Assembly: GCA_964571815.1 (NCBI GenBank)
Contig: CAZNDN010000016.1
Coordinates: 1-50,186, forward strand
From: CAZNDN01 sp964571815
GTDB lineage: Bacteria; Fibrobacterota; Chitinivibrionia; Chitinivibrionales; WJKA01
Reading direction: 5' to 3'
DNA: 50,186 nt
Below the pieces are notes generated by a model. That model was not told the DNA's origin. It worked only from the letters and a program-made list of their open reading frames with translations, and did not search any database. This document shows positions 8,723 to 17,551 of the stretch, one piece after another (position 1 is the stretch's first letter; every line of letters starts with the position of its first letter). The position numbers and the translations under genes are program-made.

Positions 8723-9670
8723 TCACCCCCCTTCTTCATCGTCACGCCGGGGCGGAGCGCGGAGTTCGTTGATATACAGAGGCTTGTATCCCTTATATTT
8801 CTTAGAAATATAGTTGATGAGGATCACTTCGGTGCGCACATCCGGCCGAATATTGATTATCATCGTATCGGCAAAAAGCCTGCTCATGTGGAGGCCTCTT
8901 CCCGAATCGTCGAGCAGCCCTTCACCGGCGCTGTGCCGCTCGATTTTTCGGAATACCGTTTCCTTATGGAGCTTGCCCTGGCTGTCGGAAACCGACACGC
9001 CGAACTTTTCGGTGTCCCAGCCGCACTCCACATAGACATATTCGTGGGGCTGAAGAGCAACTTCGGAGAATTCCCGGTACTTCTCCCTCCCGTCGCTCGT
9101 CTTCGGCGCGTGGTAGATTGCGTTCGTGATCGTCTCGTCCAGCACAAGTTTCATATCGCCGGAGGTACCGAACCGCGACATGAAAACCTCCACCGCGTCA
9201 TCCCGCACCTTCCTGCCCTCCTCCGACGAGCGCACCGTGTAGGTGCGCTCGATTGTGCCGCCGGGAAGCAGATAGCGGTTCAGCCCGAAGATGTCGTCGG
9301 TGAGAAGCCCGTGCACAATCGTGTCCAGCTCGCTGAAATTGAACGGTACGGTCTTGGGCATGATACTTGAAATATCGTATTCCCTGGCGATCTTGACATA
9401 ATGGTCGACATTGTAGGAGGTAATCAGCATTGTCTTGGTATCGGGGGACCCGGCGCGCACGCGCTGCAGCAGGTCGGGTCCTTTCATGCCGGGCATTCTG
9501 ATATCGGAGATGACCAGGTCGTAACGGCCCTCGAATGCCCGCAGCAGGGCATCGTGCGGATCGTTGGAGATATCGACCTCGTGGCGATCCTTGAAGAAAT
9601 CCCTGACAAGCGTGCAGAAATTCAGGTTGTCGTCAACGACGAGCAGTCGTTTCCCGGTCACTGCCGGCAC
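8723..9670 (-). CDS. response regulator with C-terminal anti-sigma-type HATPase domain
   Basis: Two-part regulator of 315 residues. Residues 1-120 form a receiver domain with the acidic pair Asp13-Asp14, phosphoacceptor Asp56 in DLVISDIRMPG and Lys106. Residues about 145-300 form a GHKL ATPase of the RsbW/SpoIIAB kind with the N-box LDETITNAIYHA and the G-box DDSGRGLHM. Such proteins can bind anti-anti-sigma or sigma partners in a phosphorylation-dependent way. The GTG start at 9670 has GAGGTG before it and overlaps the PAP2 gene by 38 bases. It is an unusual member of a polyamine operon; a partner kinase or sigma factor is not visible in the window. Confidence 0.85.
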   Translation of the reverse strand: MPAVTGKRLLVVDDNLNFCTLVRDFFKDRHEVDISNDPHDALLRAFEGRYDLVISDIRMPGMKGPDLLQRVRAGSPDTKTMLITSYNVDHYVKIAREYDISSIMPKTVPFNFSELDTIVHGLLTDDIFGLNRYLLPGGTIERTYTVRSSEEGRKVRDDAVEVFMSRFGTSGDMKLVLDETITNAIYHAPKTSDGREKYREFSEVALQPHEYVYVECGWDTEKFGVSVSDSQGKLHKETVFRKIERHSAGEGLLDDSGRGLHMSRLFADTMIINIRPDVRTEVILINYISKKYKGYKPLYINELRAPPRRDDEEGG

Positions 9671-10250
9671 CTTTCACCTCGGTGGTGGAGTCCCCCGTTC
9701 CGAACCGACGCCGAATACGGGAAAAGGTTAAAAATACAAGACCGCCCACCGCACCCCCAACCACAGCGCCCCCGAGCACGTCGAACGGGTAGTGAACACC
9801 CACATAGATGCGGGAAAAGCCGATTGTAGCGGCAAAGGAGACGCACCAGGGAGTTGCCCGTGGGTAGAGGCAGGAGAACAGCGCGGCCTGCGCAAAAATG
9901 TTGGTTGCATGCGCCGAAGGGAACGACCGGCTCCCCTTGTGCCCCAGCAGGAACCTTCCGCCCTCCACCAGAGCATCGCGGTCGCAGGGTCTGTCTCGAT
10001 CAATCAGTGGTTTCAGTATGCGTACGGCCAGAGGATCGCTGATTGCCACGGTAACCAGCGCAAGGCCGATCGCGATCGCGGCGCGCTTCTTCTCCACCTT
10101 GAGAAACCACGCCGCGGCGGCTACCCCGGGGACAATCCAGAAGTGCTTGTCGGTGATCAGCGGGAACACCGCATCGAACACGGGATTGGCAATCGTGTTG
10201 TTGAAAAACAGGAACAACGCAACGTCGATACTGTGCAGCATCTCACCCAC
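9633..10250 (-). CDS. PAP2 superfamily membrane phosphatase
   Basis: Integral membrane phosphatase of the phosphatidic acid phosphatase 2 family, acting on lipid phosphates such as undecaprenyl pyrophosphate or phosphatidylglycerophosphate. All three family motifs are present: KPLIDRDRP, PSAHA and SRIYVGVHYPFD with the catalytic histidine. Several hydrophobic segments span the 205 residues, and the basic C-terminal tail is cytoplasmic-looking. The start is a GTG at 10250 with GAGGA six bases upstream; an ATG three codons inside is an alternative. First gene of the minus-strand operon, overlapping the next by 38 bases. The exact lipid substrate is unknown. Confidence 0.9.
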   Translation of the reverse strand: MGEMLHSIDVALFLFFNNTIANPVFDAVFPLITDKHFWIVPGVAAAAWFLKVEKKRAAIAIGLALVTVAISDPLAVRILKPLIDRDRPCDRDALVEGGRFLLGHKGSRSFPSAHATNIFAQAALFSCLYPRATPWCVSFAATIGFSRIYVGVHYPFDVLGGAVVGGAVGGLVFLTFSRIRRRFGTGDSTTEVKGAGSDRETTARR

Positions 10251-10324
10251 GGCACATCCTCGAAGTCAGGTTTGTCGGGTAACGGGGAAGGTGGTAAAAA
10301 ATACATGAGAGCACCGTACCGTGT

Positions 10325-11158
10325 TCACTCTCCCCGCACGAGCGTCAAGCGCTCAGCCCGCATCGCTGGTATATCCACGACCACGGCGACTAAATTTCCA
10401 TCCTGTCCCGGCTGCACACACAGGGTCGAACCCAACTGAGCCCTCCATACTCCACTCACTGCCGGCGACTCATGAATATGGCCGTGCAGCGAAAGCAGCG
10501 GCTGCATACGCATCAGGAAATCGCGGACTGCCCGGGATCCCGCATGGAATCCGCTCCCGCAAACGTCCAGTCCCAGCCCGGCCGGGGGCATGTGCATGAC
10601 ATAAATGCTTCCGGGCGGATGGCGAGGCTTGACGAGGTTTCGCAGCTCCTCGGCAAGGGTCGGCAGACGTCGTGCGCGGGTAACCCAGTCTCCGCATTCC
10701 TCGAAGCCGTGAGGGCGCGAAAACAACGCCGTCCCGAGCTGTCTCTGGAAAAGGTAGTCCTTCGTGTCGATCCGGCAGCGGTCTTTCAGGCGAAAGGGAT
10801 AATCCACGGTCAGATTGAATCCCACGAACTCGTGCCCGCCGAGTGGAACGCGCGTTTGTGCGATATTGTGGATTCCCGGATACCGGCGACAGGTCTCGTC
10901 AAAAAGGGAATCATATACGCCAAGGTCATCGTTGCCCGGGCAGCAGAGGCAGGGAATCCCGGCCGTGCTGAATCGCTCGAAATGCAGCGGCAGGTAGCTC
11001 CGAATGAACTCCCCCTGAAATTCGTAGAGACGCCCGTGGTTGGGCAGCATGTCCCCGCCGTTGATCACCACGTCGGCTTCGCAGCCGGCGGCAAGATCCG
11101 CCAGGCGATCGTACTTCCATCGGCACCCGTGAAGGTCGGTGACGTAGAGAATCTTCAT
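10325..11158 (-). CDS. calcineurin-like metallophosphoesterase
   Basis: Binuclear-metal phosphoesterase of 277 residues. Metal ligands are seen in order: DLHG (residues 8-11), GGDM, GNDD, HMPP and the C-terminal HGHIH. There is no signal peptide, so it is cytoplasmic. The first motif is D-L-H, a normal D-x-H. Family members hydrolyse phosphodiesters or phosphomonoesters, but the substrate cannot be assigned. The ATG at 11158 has only a weak ribosome site. Same strand as, but 74 bases upstream of, the PAP2 gene, so it could be co-transcribed with the polyamine operon. Confidence 0.88.
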   Translation of the reverse strand: MKILYVTDLHGCRWKYDRLADLAAGCEADVVINGGDMLPNHGRLYEFQGEFIRSYLPLHFERFSTAGIPCLCCPGNDDLGVYDSLFDETCRRYPGIHNIAQTRVPLGGHEFVGFNLTVDYPFRLKDRCRIDTKDYLFQRQLGTALFSRPHGFEECGDWVTRARRLPTLAEELRNLVKPRHPPGSIYVMHMPPAGLGLDVCGSGFHAGSRAVRDFLMRMQPLLSLHGHIHESPAVSGVWRAQLGSTLCVQPGQDGNLVAVVVDIPAMRAERLTLVRGE

Positions 11159-11244
11159 CTCGTGTCGGTCGAGGTGTCCACCGCGCGCCGCGCTCGGGAC
11201 ACTTCGAGCCCCCGCTGCTATGGTGAAATGAATAGTGCCGCCGA

Positions 11245-12189
11245 TTACAGCCCGCGGGAGAATGCCGGAGTCGCCGGCTTCATGAGACTGCTTTCGGCCT
11301 TCCGGCAGCCGGTCACGTCGATGCTCCCGTCGGCTCGCACCTCCACCAGGGCGTAGGCGCTGCTCTCAATGCCGCGGCCTTCGACCATGGCCGGCAGGGT
11401 GTAGTAATGAATACCCCCGGTGAAGCTGTAATCTCCGGCGTGGTAATGACCCTGAAACACCGCGCGCACCCGCCCGCTTCTCTCCAATATGCGACGGACT
11501 TCCTCCGCGTTGGCCACCGTATGATCCCCCGCAGCGTCAAGCCGCTGGTGCACCAGGACAATCACGGTTCCCGAGCCCCCCGCCAGGTCGTGTTCAAGCC
11601 ACCGCAGCTCGTGGCCGGGGACGGCCGTATCACGCCAATCGAAATTCCCATGATCGTACTCGACGCCATCCTCCCGCCAGTTGGCGTCGAGCACAACCAG
11701 ATGCACACCCTGCAGATCAAATGAGTAAAACGTGGAGCCCGACGGGATACCGGTGTTGTCCACCCTCGAAAGAAACTGGCCTTTGGAAATACTGTCCAGA
11801 TCGTGATTGCCCAGCACATGGTAACGCCTTCCATCAAACCGGCGAAACACCGTTTCGATCGTCTCGAGGTACCGAAGGCTGTTGGTTTCCGACGGCTCGG
11901 GGTCCTGGTCCTTGATGTCGCCCAGCATTGCAAGGCCCGAAACCTTCTTTTCGTTCATGAATCCGACGCATTCCTCCAGTTTCGCCGCGGATTCCCGGAA
12001 GAAGCGCGTTCCGCGCGGAGCGGTATCGGCATAATGTGCGTCGGCCGCGATACCGAAACGCACCCGCGCCCTGCCGGAATCCCTACCCGCGCACGACACG
12101 ACCGTGCCCCCCGCGAGACCCACAGCCATGCAGCCCGATTCCGTCAGAAAATCCCTGCGTGTGACTTCGCGCACAGAACCCGCCGCCAT
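11245..12189 (-). CDS. Tat-exported metallophosphoesterase, possibly a lipoprotein
   Basis: Secreted metallophosphoesterase of 314 residues. The N terminus carries a twin-arginine motif (VTRRDFL) and a hydrophobic stretch ending in VVSC, which could be a lipobox. The phosphoesterase core shows AADAHY, MLGDIKD, VLGNHDLDS, VLVHQRLD and FQGHYHAGD, that is, the normal order of metal ligands. It acts in the periplasm or on the outer face of the membrane. The start ATG at 12189 has GGAG at good spacing. Related in fold but not closely in sequence to the neighbour at 10325-11158, so this is not a recent duplication. Substrate unknown; tartrate-resistant acid-phosphatase-like activity is plausible. 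Confidence 0.87.
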   Translation of the reverse strand: MAAGSVREVTRRDFLTESGCMAVGLAGGTVVSCAGRDSGRARVRFGIAADAHYADTAPRGTRFFRESAAKLEECVGFMNEKKVSGLAMLGDIKDQDPEPSETNSLRYLETIETVFRRFDGRRYHVLGNHDLDSISKGQFLSRVDNTGIPSGSTFYSFDLQGVHLVVLDANWREDGVEYDHGNFDWRDTAVPGHELRWLEHDLAGGSGTVIVLVHQRLDAAGDHTVANAEEVRRILERSGRVRAVFQGHYHAGDYSFTGGIHYYTLPAMVEGRGIESSAYALVEVRADGSIDVTGCRKAESSLMKPATPAFSRGL

Positions 12190-12461
12190 GATTCGCTCCG
12201 TCCCGGCCTGTCCGATACAGCGCCTTCACGATCACTCCCCGGGGGTCCCTTGTGCCGACCCCGCTCCCGAACCGAAATATACAAACAGCGCCGGAATCGA
12301 CACCGATCGCCGCCGTTCCCGCCGGTTCAGCGCGGCATGAGTCACGACGGGCGATGACGCGTTCCGCCCCATCGGCAAAATGATGCCCCGATAATGATAT
12401 ACTATTGGAAAAGCAACACCGCAACGGAACACCACTCTCACTTTCACGGAGCCGGGAATCG

Positions 12462-14621
12462 ATGGATTCATCGCGCAACGGATCACCACGACACGTGCTT
12501 CCTCGCGTGTCGGATGAGGCTGAATTCATCCCGTTCGGGCGGGATGTAGTATTTGTCAAAAACCCCTGGAGCGGGACATTCGCCAAGCTCACGACGGATC
12601 AGGCGGACATTGCGCGGGCCCTCAGACGGTCGGGTTCGGATCGACCCGGGAACGCGCATGGTATTGCGCTGGGCCGCAAGGGGGGCACGCAATCACTGCT
12701 GTCCATGGTCCAGGCCCTCGGCAAGGCCAAACTGCTGGAAAAGGACGAAGCCCCGGGCGGTGATCCGCGCGACAAAGGCTACCGTAACGGCGATACTCCG
12801 GGAGCTGAGGTGCGGGGAGTCAGCCGGCTCTTCTCGCGCGTGCTGGTTCCCTTCGCCGGTCCCTTCAACGGTCGCGCGGGCAGGTCCATTGGAGCCGCGT
12901 TCCTCTCGACGCCCTTTCAGGCGATGCTGGTCCTTCTGAGCGCGGCCAATACCATTCCCCTGTGGGGCCCGCCCATGGGACTGAAAATTCTTCCATCAGC
13001 CGCGGCCGAACCCGTACCGGCGAGCGCGGGAGCGTACGCTCTCAATCTGCTGGTGATCTGGGCGAGCGTGTGCCTGTTGATCAGCGCAAAGAACCTGTTG
13101 TCGGCTTGGGGGCTCAGGTCCCGGAGTCGCGAGCCGCTTCGCCCGTCCGTCAGATGGACCTGCGGACTGGTATACCTTCATATTGAGCCGACTGACATTG
13201 TCGGCGCGGGCGTGGATGCCACCACGCGGCTGTGTGCCTCACGACTGCTGTTTCCGTTTGCGGTCATGGGGCCGGTGTCGGCGCTGTTGTCTGTGTACGG
13301 ATGGTGGTGGCTTGCTCCGGTTCGCAACGCCTGTTTCCTGACCGGACTTGTTGCTCTCTCCCCCCTGGCAAAAACCGACATGAACGCGGCGCTGCATTAC
13401 CTGAGCAAATCGACCGCCGATTTCACCGAGTGTCTGAGTTTTCTCCGAAGGCACCTGGTGCGATTCATGACACTGGGACAGATTCGCGAGCGCAACGCGG
13501 ACTACTGCGAAACCGTGGCGCTGCTTACCCTGGGATGGCTGGTGGCGTACGCCGTTCCCCTTGTGGGACTGTTCGAAGCCGGATTTCAGAGGCTGGCCGA
13601 AGACTCGGCGCAGGGCACGACGTGGGAGACGGGATACCTGCTGACGCAGGCCGGACTCACCGCCGCGCCGCTGGTATACCTCCTGATTGTTTCGGTGATG
13701 ATCGCTGTTTCGAACACCGCGGGCGCAATACGCGCTCCACTGCAACGTGTCCGCGATCTCTCCGCTCAGTTGGCCTCTTCGAAATCGCCCCCGGTGGAGG
13801 AAACCGCGCAGTTCCTGCACCAGCTTCCGCTCTTTGCCCATCTGGACCCCGCCCGCCTTCGCCAGGCCGCATCGTCCATGCAGCTCACCCACCGTCGGAA
13901 AGGCGCCGTCATCGTGCTGCAGGGAGACCGCGGTGATGCATTTTATGTTGTGGTAAAGGGAAGACTGTCGGTTTCCAAGGAAGACGCCTACGGGAGACAA
14001 CGGATCGTCGAAATGCTGTGCGAAGGAGATTCATTCGGTGAAATCGCGCTGATCGAGAACGTCCCCCGGACCGCCACGGTCACCGCGCGATCGCCGGTTG
14101 CCCTGTTACGGCTCTCACGCGCCTCGTTTTCGAAGTTTGTGCACGACAGTCAGGGCGGTGTGTCGGGCGTGACCGACATGATTCAAACCGGAAAGCTGAT
14201 CATGCAGACCCCGCTCTTTTCGTCCCTTTCTCCTCGTCAACTCCGCGGGCTCATCGCACGGGTGGAAACCCAACAGTATTCCCGCGGTCAGGTGATTTTC
14301 GAGCAGCAGCAGGAGGGGGACAGTTTCTTTTTGATCAAGGACGGTGAAATCCGCCTGAGACGGTACGAGGGCGGCAGCGAAGTCTTCTCCGCACTCCTGG
14401 GAAAAGGGCAGTGGTTCGGTGAAATCGCGCTGTTGAAAAAGACCGGACGCACGATGGCGGCCGAAGCCGAAACACCCGCGACACTTTTGCGCATCGGCAA
14501 AGAGGAATTCATCGAGCTGCTGGGCGGCTCGCTCGATACGGCGGCGGAAGTCGAGCGGACGGCCGACACGCGGCTTGCCGAGCTTGCCCGACGCGTGGTT
14601 TCGAGCACGGCTGCCGCATGA
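12462..14621 (+). CDS. membrane protein: PqqD-like domain, degenerate M50 protease core, two cyclic-nucleotide-binding domains
   Basis: Four-part protein of 719 residues. Residues about 15-95 resemble the PqqD-like winged domain that precedes many site-2 proteases (FVKNPWSGTFAKLTT). Residues about 150-440 hold multiple membrane segments laid out like an M50 core, but where HExxH is expected the sequence reads SAKNL (about 208-212), so it should be proteolytically dead. Residues about 450-560 and 577-700 are two cNMP-binding domains, each with a phosphate-binding cassette (FGEIALIENVPRTATV; FGEIALLKKTGRT). It probably senses cAMP or cGMP at the membrane. An upstream in-frame TTG at 12405 is an alternative start. 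It overlaps the methyltransferase gene by ATGA. Confidence 0.75.
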   Translation: MDSSRNGSPRHVLPRVSDEAEFIPFGRDVVFVKNPWSGTFAKLTTDQADIARALRRSGSDRPGNAHGIALGRKGGTQSLLSMVQALGKAKLLEKDEAPGGDPRDKGYRNGDTPGAEVRGVSRLFSRVLVPFAGPFNGRAGRSIGAAFLSTPFQAMLVLLSAANTIPLWGPPMGLKILPSAAAEPVPASAGAYALNLLVIWASVCLLISAKNLLSAWGLRSRSREPLRPSVRWTCGLVYLHIEPTDIVGAGVDATTRLCASRLLFPFAVMGPVSALLSVYGWWWLAPVRNACFLTGLVALSPLAKTDMNAALHYLSKSTADFTECLSFLRRHLVRFMTLGQIRERNADYCETVALLTLGWLVAYAVPLVGLFEAGFQRLAEDSAQGTTWETGYLLTQAGLTAAPLVYLLIVSVMIAVSNTAGAIRAPLQRVRDLSAQLASSKSPPVEETAQFLHQLPLFAHLDPARLRQAASSMQLTHRRKGAVIVLQGDRGDAFYVVVKGRLSVSKEDAYGRQRIVEMLCEGDSFGEIALIENVPRTATVTARSPVALLRLSRASFSKFVHDSQGGVSGVTDMIQTGKLIMQTPLFSSLSPRQLRGLIARVETQQYSRGQVIFEQQQEGDSFFLIKDGEIRLRRYEGGSEVFSALLGKGQWFGEIALLKKTGRTMAAEAETPATLLRIGKEEFIELLGGSLDTAAEVERTADTRLAELARRVVSSTAAA

Positions 14622-15346
14622 GAGGCGTTTCGTCCATGCCCGCCGTGCCGTCGATGAAATTCCTCAGCACCCACGCCCCACTCGCGCCCCTTCCTGAGTG
14701 TCCCGGCCTCGTGGCTCATCAGGCACGAGACCTCGTGGGGTTGTGGGAAGCGTGGGAGAAAGCATGCGGATGCCGGTGCGAAACGCCCTTCTGGGGTATC
14801 GCCTGGCCCGCCGGTTGCGTGCTCGCCCGCATGATACTCGAAGGGCGCATCGATGTTTCGGGGCTTTCGACGCTGGATGTCGGCGCCGGCGGAGGAATTG
14901 TCCCGATTGCCGCGGCACAGGCCGGGGCCGCCCGCGCGGCCGGCAACGATATCGACCCCGTGGCCCTTCATGTGAGCAGGCTCAACGCCGAGGCCAACGG
15001 CGTGGAGATCCACACCGACGAGCGGAACTACGACATGCTCGATACTCTCCCCCGGCCGGATCTCGTGACCGCCGCCGACATGTTCTATGAACGCCGCGGC
15101 ACATCAGCCGTCCAGCCCCTGCTCCGACGGTTCAGTACCGCGGGCTCGCGCGTGATCATCGCCGATGCTCAACGGACGTACACGCCGACCGAAGGATTGG
15201 TCTCTATCGAGGAGCGCGGGATTGCGGTCGACTACGATGTCGAGAGCGTACGGTCGCGCCTGGTGCGCGTGATGGAATACAGGGAAGAGAAAGGGACGGA
15301 AGAACACGAATCAAACCGCTGCCTCCACACCCCGGCGAAAGGATAG
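14618..15346 (+). CDS. class I SAM methyltransferase, ETFB-lysine-methyltransferase-like
   Basis: AdoMet-dependent methyltransferase of 242 residues, resembling the METTL20/ETFB lysine methyltransferase and nicotinamide N-methyltransferase-like group. Visible motifs are TPFWGIAWPAG (typical of this group before motif I), motif I LDVGAGGGIVPIAAAQAG, the acidic NDIDP after strand 2, and AADMFYE in place of the usual motif IV. The likely substrate is a lysine in a protein; the bacterial orthologue acts on electron-transfer flavoprotein beta or ribosomal L7/L12, but the target here is not shown. Start ATG 14618 overlaps the previous stop (ATGA); ATG 14636 is an alternative. Confidence 0.78.
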   Translation: MRGVSSMPAVPSMKFLSTHAPLAPLPECPGLVAHQARDLVGLWEAWEKACGCRCETPFWGIAWPAGCVLARMILEGRIDVSGLSTLDVGAGGGIVPIAAAQAGAARAAGNDIDPVALHVSRLNAEANGVEIHTDERNYDMLDTLPRPDLVTAADMFYERRGTSAVQPLLRRFSTAGSRVIIADAQRTYTPTEGLVSIEERGIAVDYDVESVRSRLVRVMEYREEKGTEEHESNRCLHTPAKG

Positions 15347-15349
15347 CCC

Positions 15350-15826
15350 GTGGAGTTGTTTCCCCAACTGGTGATACTCGGACGAACCGCTCTGGCAATG
15401 GTGCTGGGAGGCCTTATCGGTATCGAACGTGAAGTGGCGCACAAGCCCGCGGGTTTTCGCACGCACATGATCGTGGCGGGAGCATCGGCGCTGCTCATGG
15501 GCATGCCCGAGCTGCTTGTCGAATACTATCGTCACACCGGCCTCGCCCCGGTGGTGAGTATCGACCCGCTGCGAATCATGCAGGGCCTGATTATGGGAAT
15601 CTGTGTGCTGGCCGGCGGGGCCATTCTCCGGGACAAAAGCTCCCACACGGTCAAGGGACTCACCACCGTTGTCAGCATGCTGCTCTCAGGCGCTATCGGG
15701 ATCGCCGCCGGCGCCGGGCAATTCGTCCTTGCCGGCGGCACGACCCTGCTCGGGCTTCTGGTATTGCTCGCTTTCAACGCCCTCGAGCGGCATTTCCTCA
15801 CCGGCAACGATCCCGGGCCCCGTTAG
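15350..15826 (+). CDS. MgtC/SapB family inner-membrane protein
   Basis: Small polytopic membrane protein of 158 residues with the MgtC signatures GGLIGIEREVAHKPAGFRTH near the N terminus and GGAILRDKSSHTVKGLTT in the middle, followed by two more hydrophobic helices. MgtC proteins modulate F-type ATPase or cation and phosphate homeostasis and are not themselves proven magnesium transporters. It is the short version, without the C-terminal ACT-like domain. The GTG start at 15350 is supported by AAAGGA upstream and lies three bases after the methyltransferase stop, so it ends a three-gene plus-strand operon. Confidence 0.88.
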   Translation: MELFPQLVILGRTALAMVLGGLIGIEREVAHKPAGFRTHMIVAGASALLMGMPELLVEYYRHTGLAPVVSIDPLRIMQGLIMGICVLAGGAILRDKSSHTVKGLTTVVSMLLSGAIGIAAGAGQFVLAGGTTLLGLLVLLAFNALERHFLTGNDPGPR

Positions 15827-15827
15827 T

Positions 15828-16712
15828 TCAAGTATCGAGCACCAGCCGGTGCAGCGACGGTATCGTGCGGTTATGCCTGCCCCTGATATCAAAGGTGCGC
15901 GCGCCCAGCGACCGGGGCCACTCAACAACCCGTGTCCTCGATCGATACATGTCGAGAAAATCGAAATTGGCAACCGTGAATGGGCCGAGGTCGAAGCCCA
16001 GGTTGCGACTGATGGTCAGGGCCTTGAGGAAGACTTCGGGCATGACCACGGCCGAGCCCACATTCAGGATGACCCCGCCCCGAAGGTTCGCAACGGCCCG
16101 GGTGAAGGTCTTGAAATCGGCGTACGATGTCGCCCCCAGGGCGGCGCCGTCGCACGATGGGTGCTGGTGGATAATCTCGGCGCCTATCACGGTGTGAACC
16201 GAGATACCCACGTTCAGGCAATCCGCCTGATACAAAACACTGCTGTCCCTGTGCGGATACCTTTCCCGCCGGATATGGGCCGCGATTGACGAACCATACC
16301 CCTTGCCTTCGGCATACCCCCGGGCAAGGGCCCGGTTGATCTCCCGCCCCGTCTCCTCGGCCATCCCGAAGCTGCCGTCGGCAAGCCCCCCTTCGACGTC
16401 CTCCGACGTCGCCCCGATCATGGCGATCTCGAAATCATGGATGGGAACCGAGCCGTTCATTGCCAGGTGCGTAATGAATCCCTTTTCCATGAGATCGATC
16501 AGCAGAAGCGAGCACCCTTCCTTGATCACCGCGCCGCCGATCATCACAATCACTCCCGCGCCTTTCTCCCGCGCCTCGCGGATTCTTCGTGCAATGTCGA
16601 CGATCTGCTTGTCATCGCACGAAATCCTGCCGTCAAGGGGGATCATTGACGCGAGCGTGAACTTGTTTCGCCGTGACGCAATGGGATAGGTCCCGATCTT
16701 GTCAAAATCCAT
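15828..16712 (-). CDS. deoxyhypusine-synthase-like conserved protein (GSU2090-type)
   Basis: Protein of 294 residues with a Rossmann-like layout. Marks are GVIVMIGGAVIKEGCSLLLI, THLAMNGSVPIHDFE, the long GSFGMAEETGREINRAL helix, IGAEIIHQHPSCDGA and GGVILNVGSAVVMPEVFLKA. From memory this matches a widespread bacterial family annotated as deoxyhypusine-synthase-like; I could not check. Bacteria lack eIF5A, so classical deoxyhypusine synthesis is not expected; a spermidine-linked or NAD-dependent reaction is only a guess, strengthened slightly by the polyamine operon 6 kb away. The start ATG 16712 has GAGG before it. It converges on mgtC with one base between the genes. Confidence 0.55.
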   Translation of the reverse strand: MDFDKIGTYPIASRRNKFTLASMIPLDGRISCDDKQIVDIARRIREAREKGAGVIVMIGGAVIKEGCSLLLIDLMEKGFITHLAMNGSVPIHDFEIAMIGATSEDVEGGLADGSFGMAEETGREINRALARGYAEGKGYGSSIAAHIRRERYPHRDSSVLYQADCLNVGISVHTVIGAEIIHQHPSCDGAALGATSYADFKTFTRAVANLRGGVILNVGSAVVMPEVFLKALTISRNLGFDLGPFTVANFDFLDMYRSRTRVVEWPRSLGARTFDIRGRHNRTIPSLHRLVLDT

Positions 16713-16777
16713 AGTGAGCCTCGTGAAGCACCGTGATGGGAAAAACGGGGACCTCCGCTCCCCGGCGTGCAGTCAAA

Positions 16778-16790
16778 ATACCATTGGTAC
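16778..16790. promoter_or_regulatory. TACCA-type near-palindrome between divergent genes
   Basis: TACCATTGGTACA, a near-palindrome, lies in the 266-base gap between the deoxyhypusine-synthase-like gene and gmhA. It shares ATACCA with the element seen in the glycan region, but not the AATA half, so membership of that regulon is doubtful. The rest of the gap shows no other clear signal. Confidence 0.2.
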
Positions 16791-16978
16791 ACCGTCTGAG
16801 TCCCGCCGACCCGCCGCCTTCGGAGCGTCGCCTCACCCGCACCCGTGCACCGCTGCCGCCGGTATTATTTTTCTGACCCGAACGAACCGGGGCCGGGTGC
16901 CCGCGAATGGGCGGCTACGTTGAAACGAACGGCATCGGCCTCCGCGCCAACCCTTCATTGGTTGCCCGGAGACATCGC

Positions 16979-17551
16979 ATGAGAAAACCGGCGGACTTTC
17001 TGCGCAGTTCAATCGAGGTGAAAGAGGCGATCATTTCGTCCGACAGCCTGTGCTCAAAGGTCGAGCAGGCCGCCGAAGCAATCGTGGATGCCTGCCGCAA
17101 CGGCGGCAAAGTCCTGTTCTGCGGCAACGGCGGAAGCGCGGCCGATGCTCAGCACCTTGCGGCGGAGTTATCGGGACGGTTTCTCATCGACCGCCCGCCC
17201 CTTGACGCCGAAGCGCTTCACTGCAATTCGTCACATCTTACGGCGGTGGCCAACGACTACTCATTCGATGAGATTTTCGCGCGCCTGGTGAAAGCACGCG
17301 GCAGGGACGGAGATATTCTTGTCGGCCTTTCGACATCGGGCAGTTCGCCCAATATTGTCCACGCCCTTCAGGAGGCCCGGGCTCTCAGGATGAAAACCGT
17401 CGGTTTCACCGGCAGCAAGGACGGTACGATGGATCCGCTGTGCGATATTCTACTGAAAATGCCCTCGGCATTCACGCCGCACATTCAGGAAGCTCACATA
17501 ACACTCGGGCATTACATCTGCGAGGCAGTAGAGCTTCAGCTCTTCGGCTGA
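16979..17551 (+). CDS. gmhA: sedoheptulose-7-phosphate isomerase
   Basis: Isomerises sedoheptulose 7-phosphate to D-glycero-manno-heptose 7-phosphate, the first step toward ADP- or GDP-activated heptose for lipopolysaccharide or surface glycan. It is a SIS-domain protein of 190 residues with GNGGSAADAQHLAAEL (zinc-ligand His), the sugar-phosphate loop LSTSGSSPN and the C-terminal QEAHITLGHYICEAVE. The chosen ATG at 16979 has GGAG seven bases upstream; the 24 in-frame codons before it are not conserved. The 3' end overlaps the convergent fcl gene by 16 bases. Confidence 0.93.
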   Translation: MRKPADFLRSSIEVKEAIISSDSLCSKVEQAAEAIVDACRNGGKVLFCGNGGSAADAQHLAAELSGRFLIDRPPLDAEALHCNSSHLTAVANDYSFDEIFARLVKARGRDGDILVGLSTSGSSPNIVHALQEARALRMKTVGFTGSKDGTMDPLCDILLKMPSAFTPHIQEAHITLGHYICEAVELQLFG

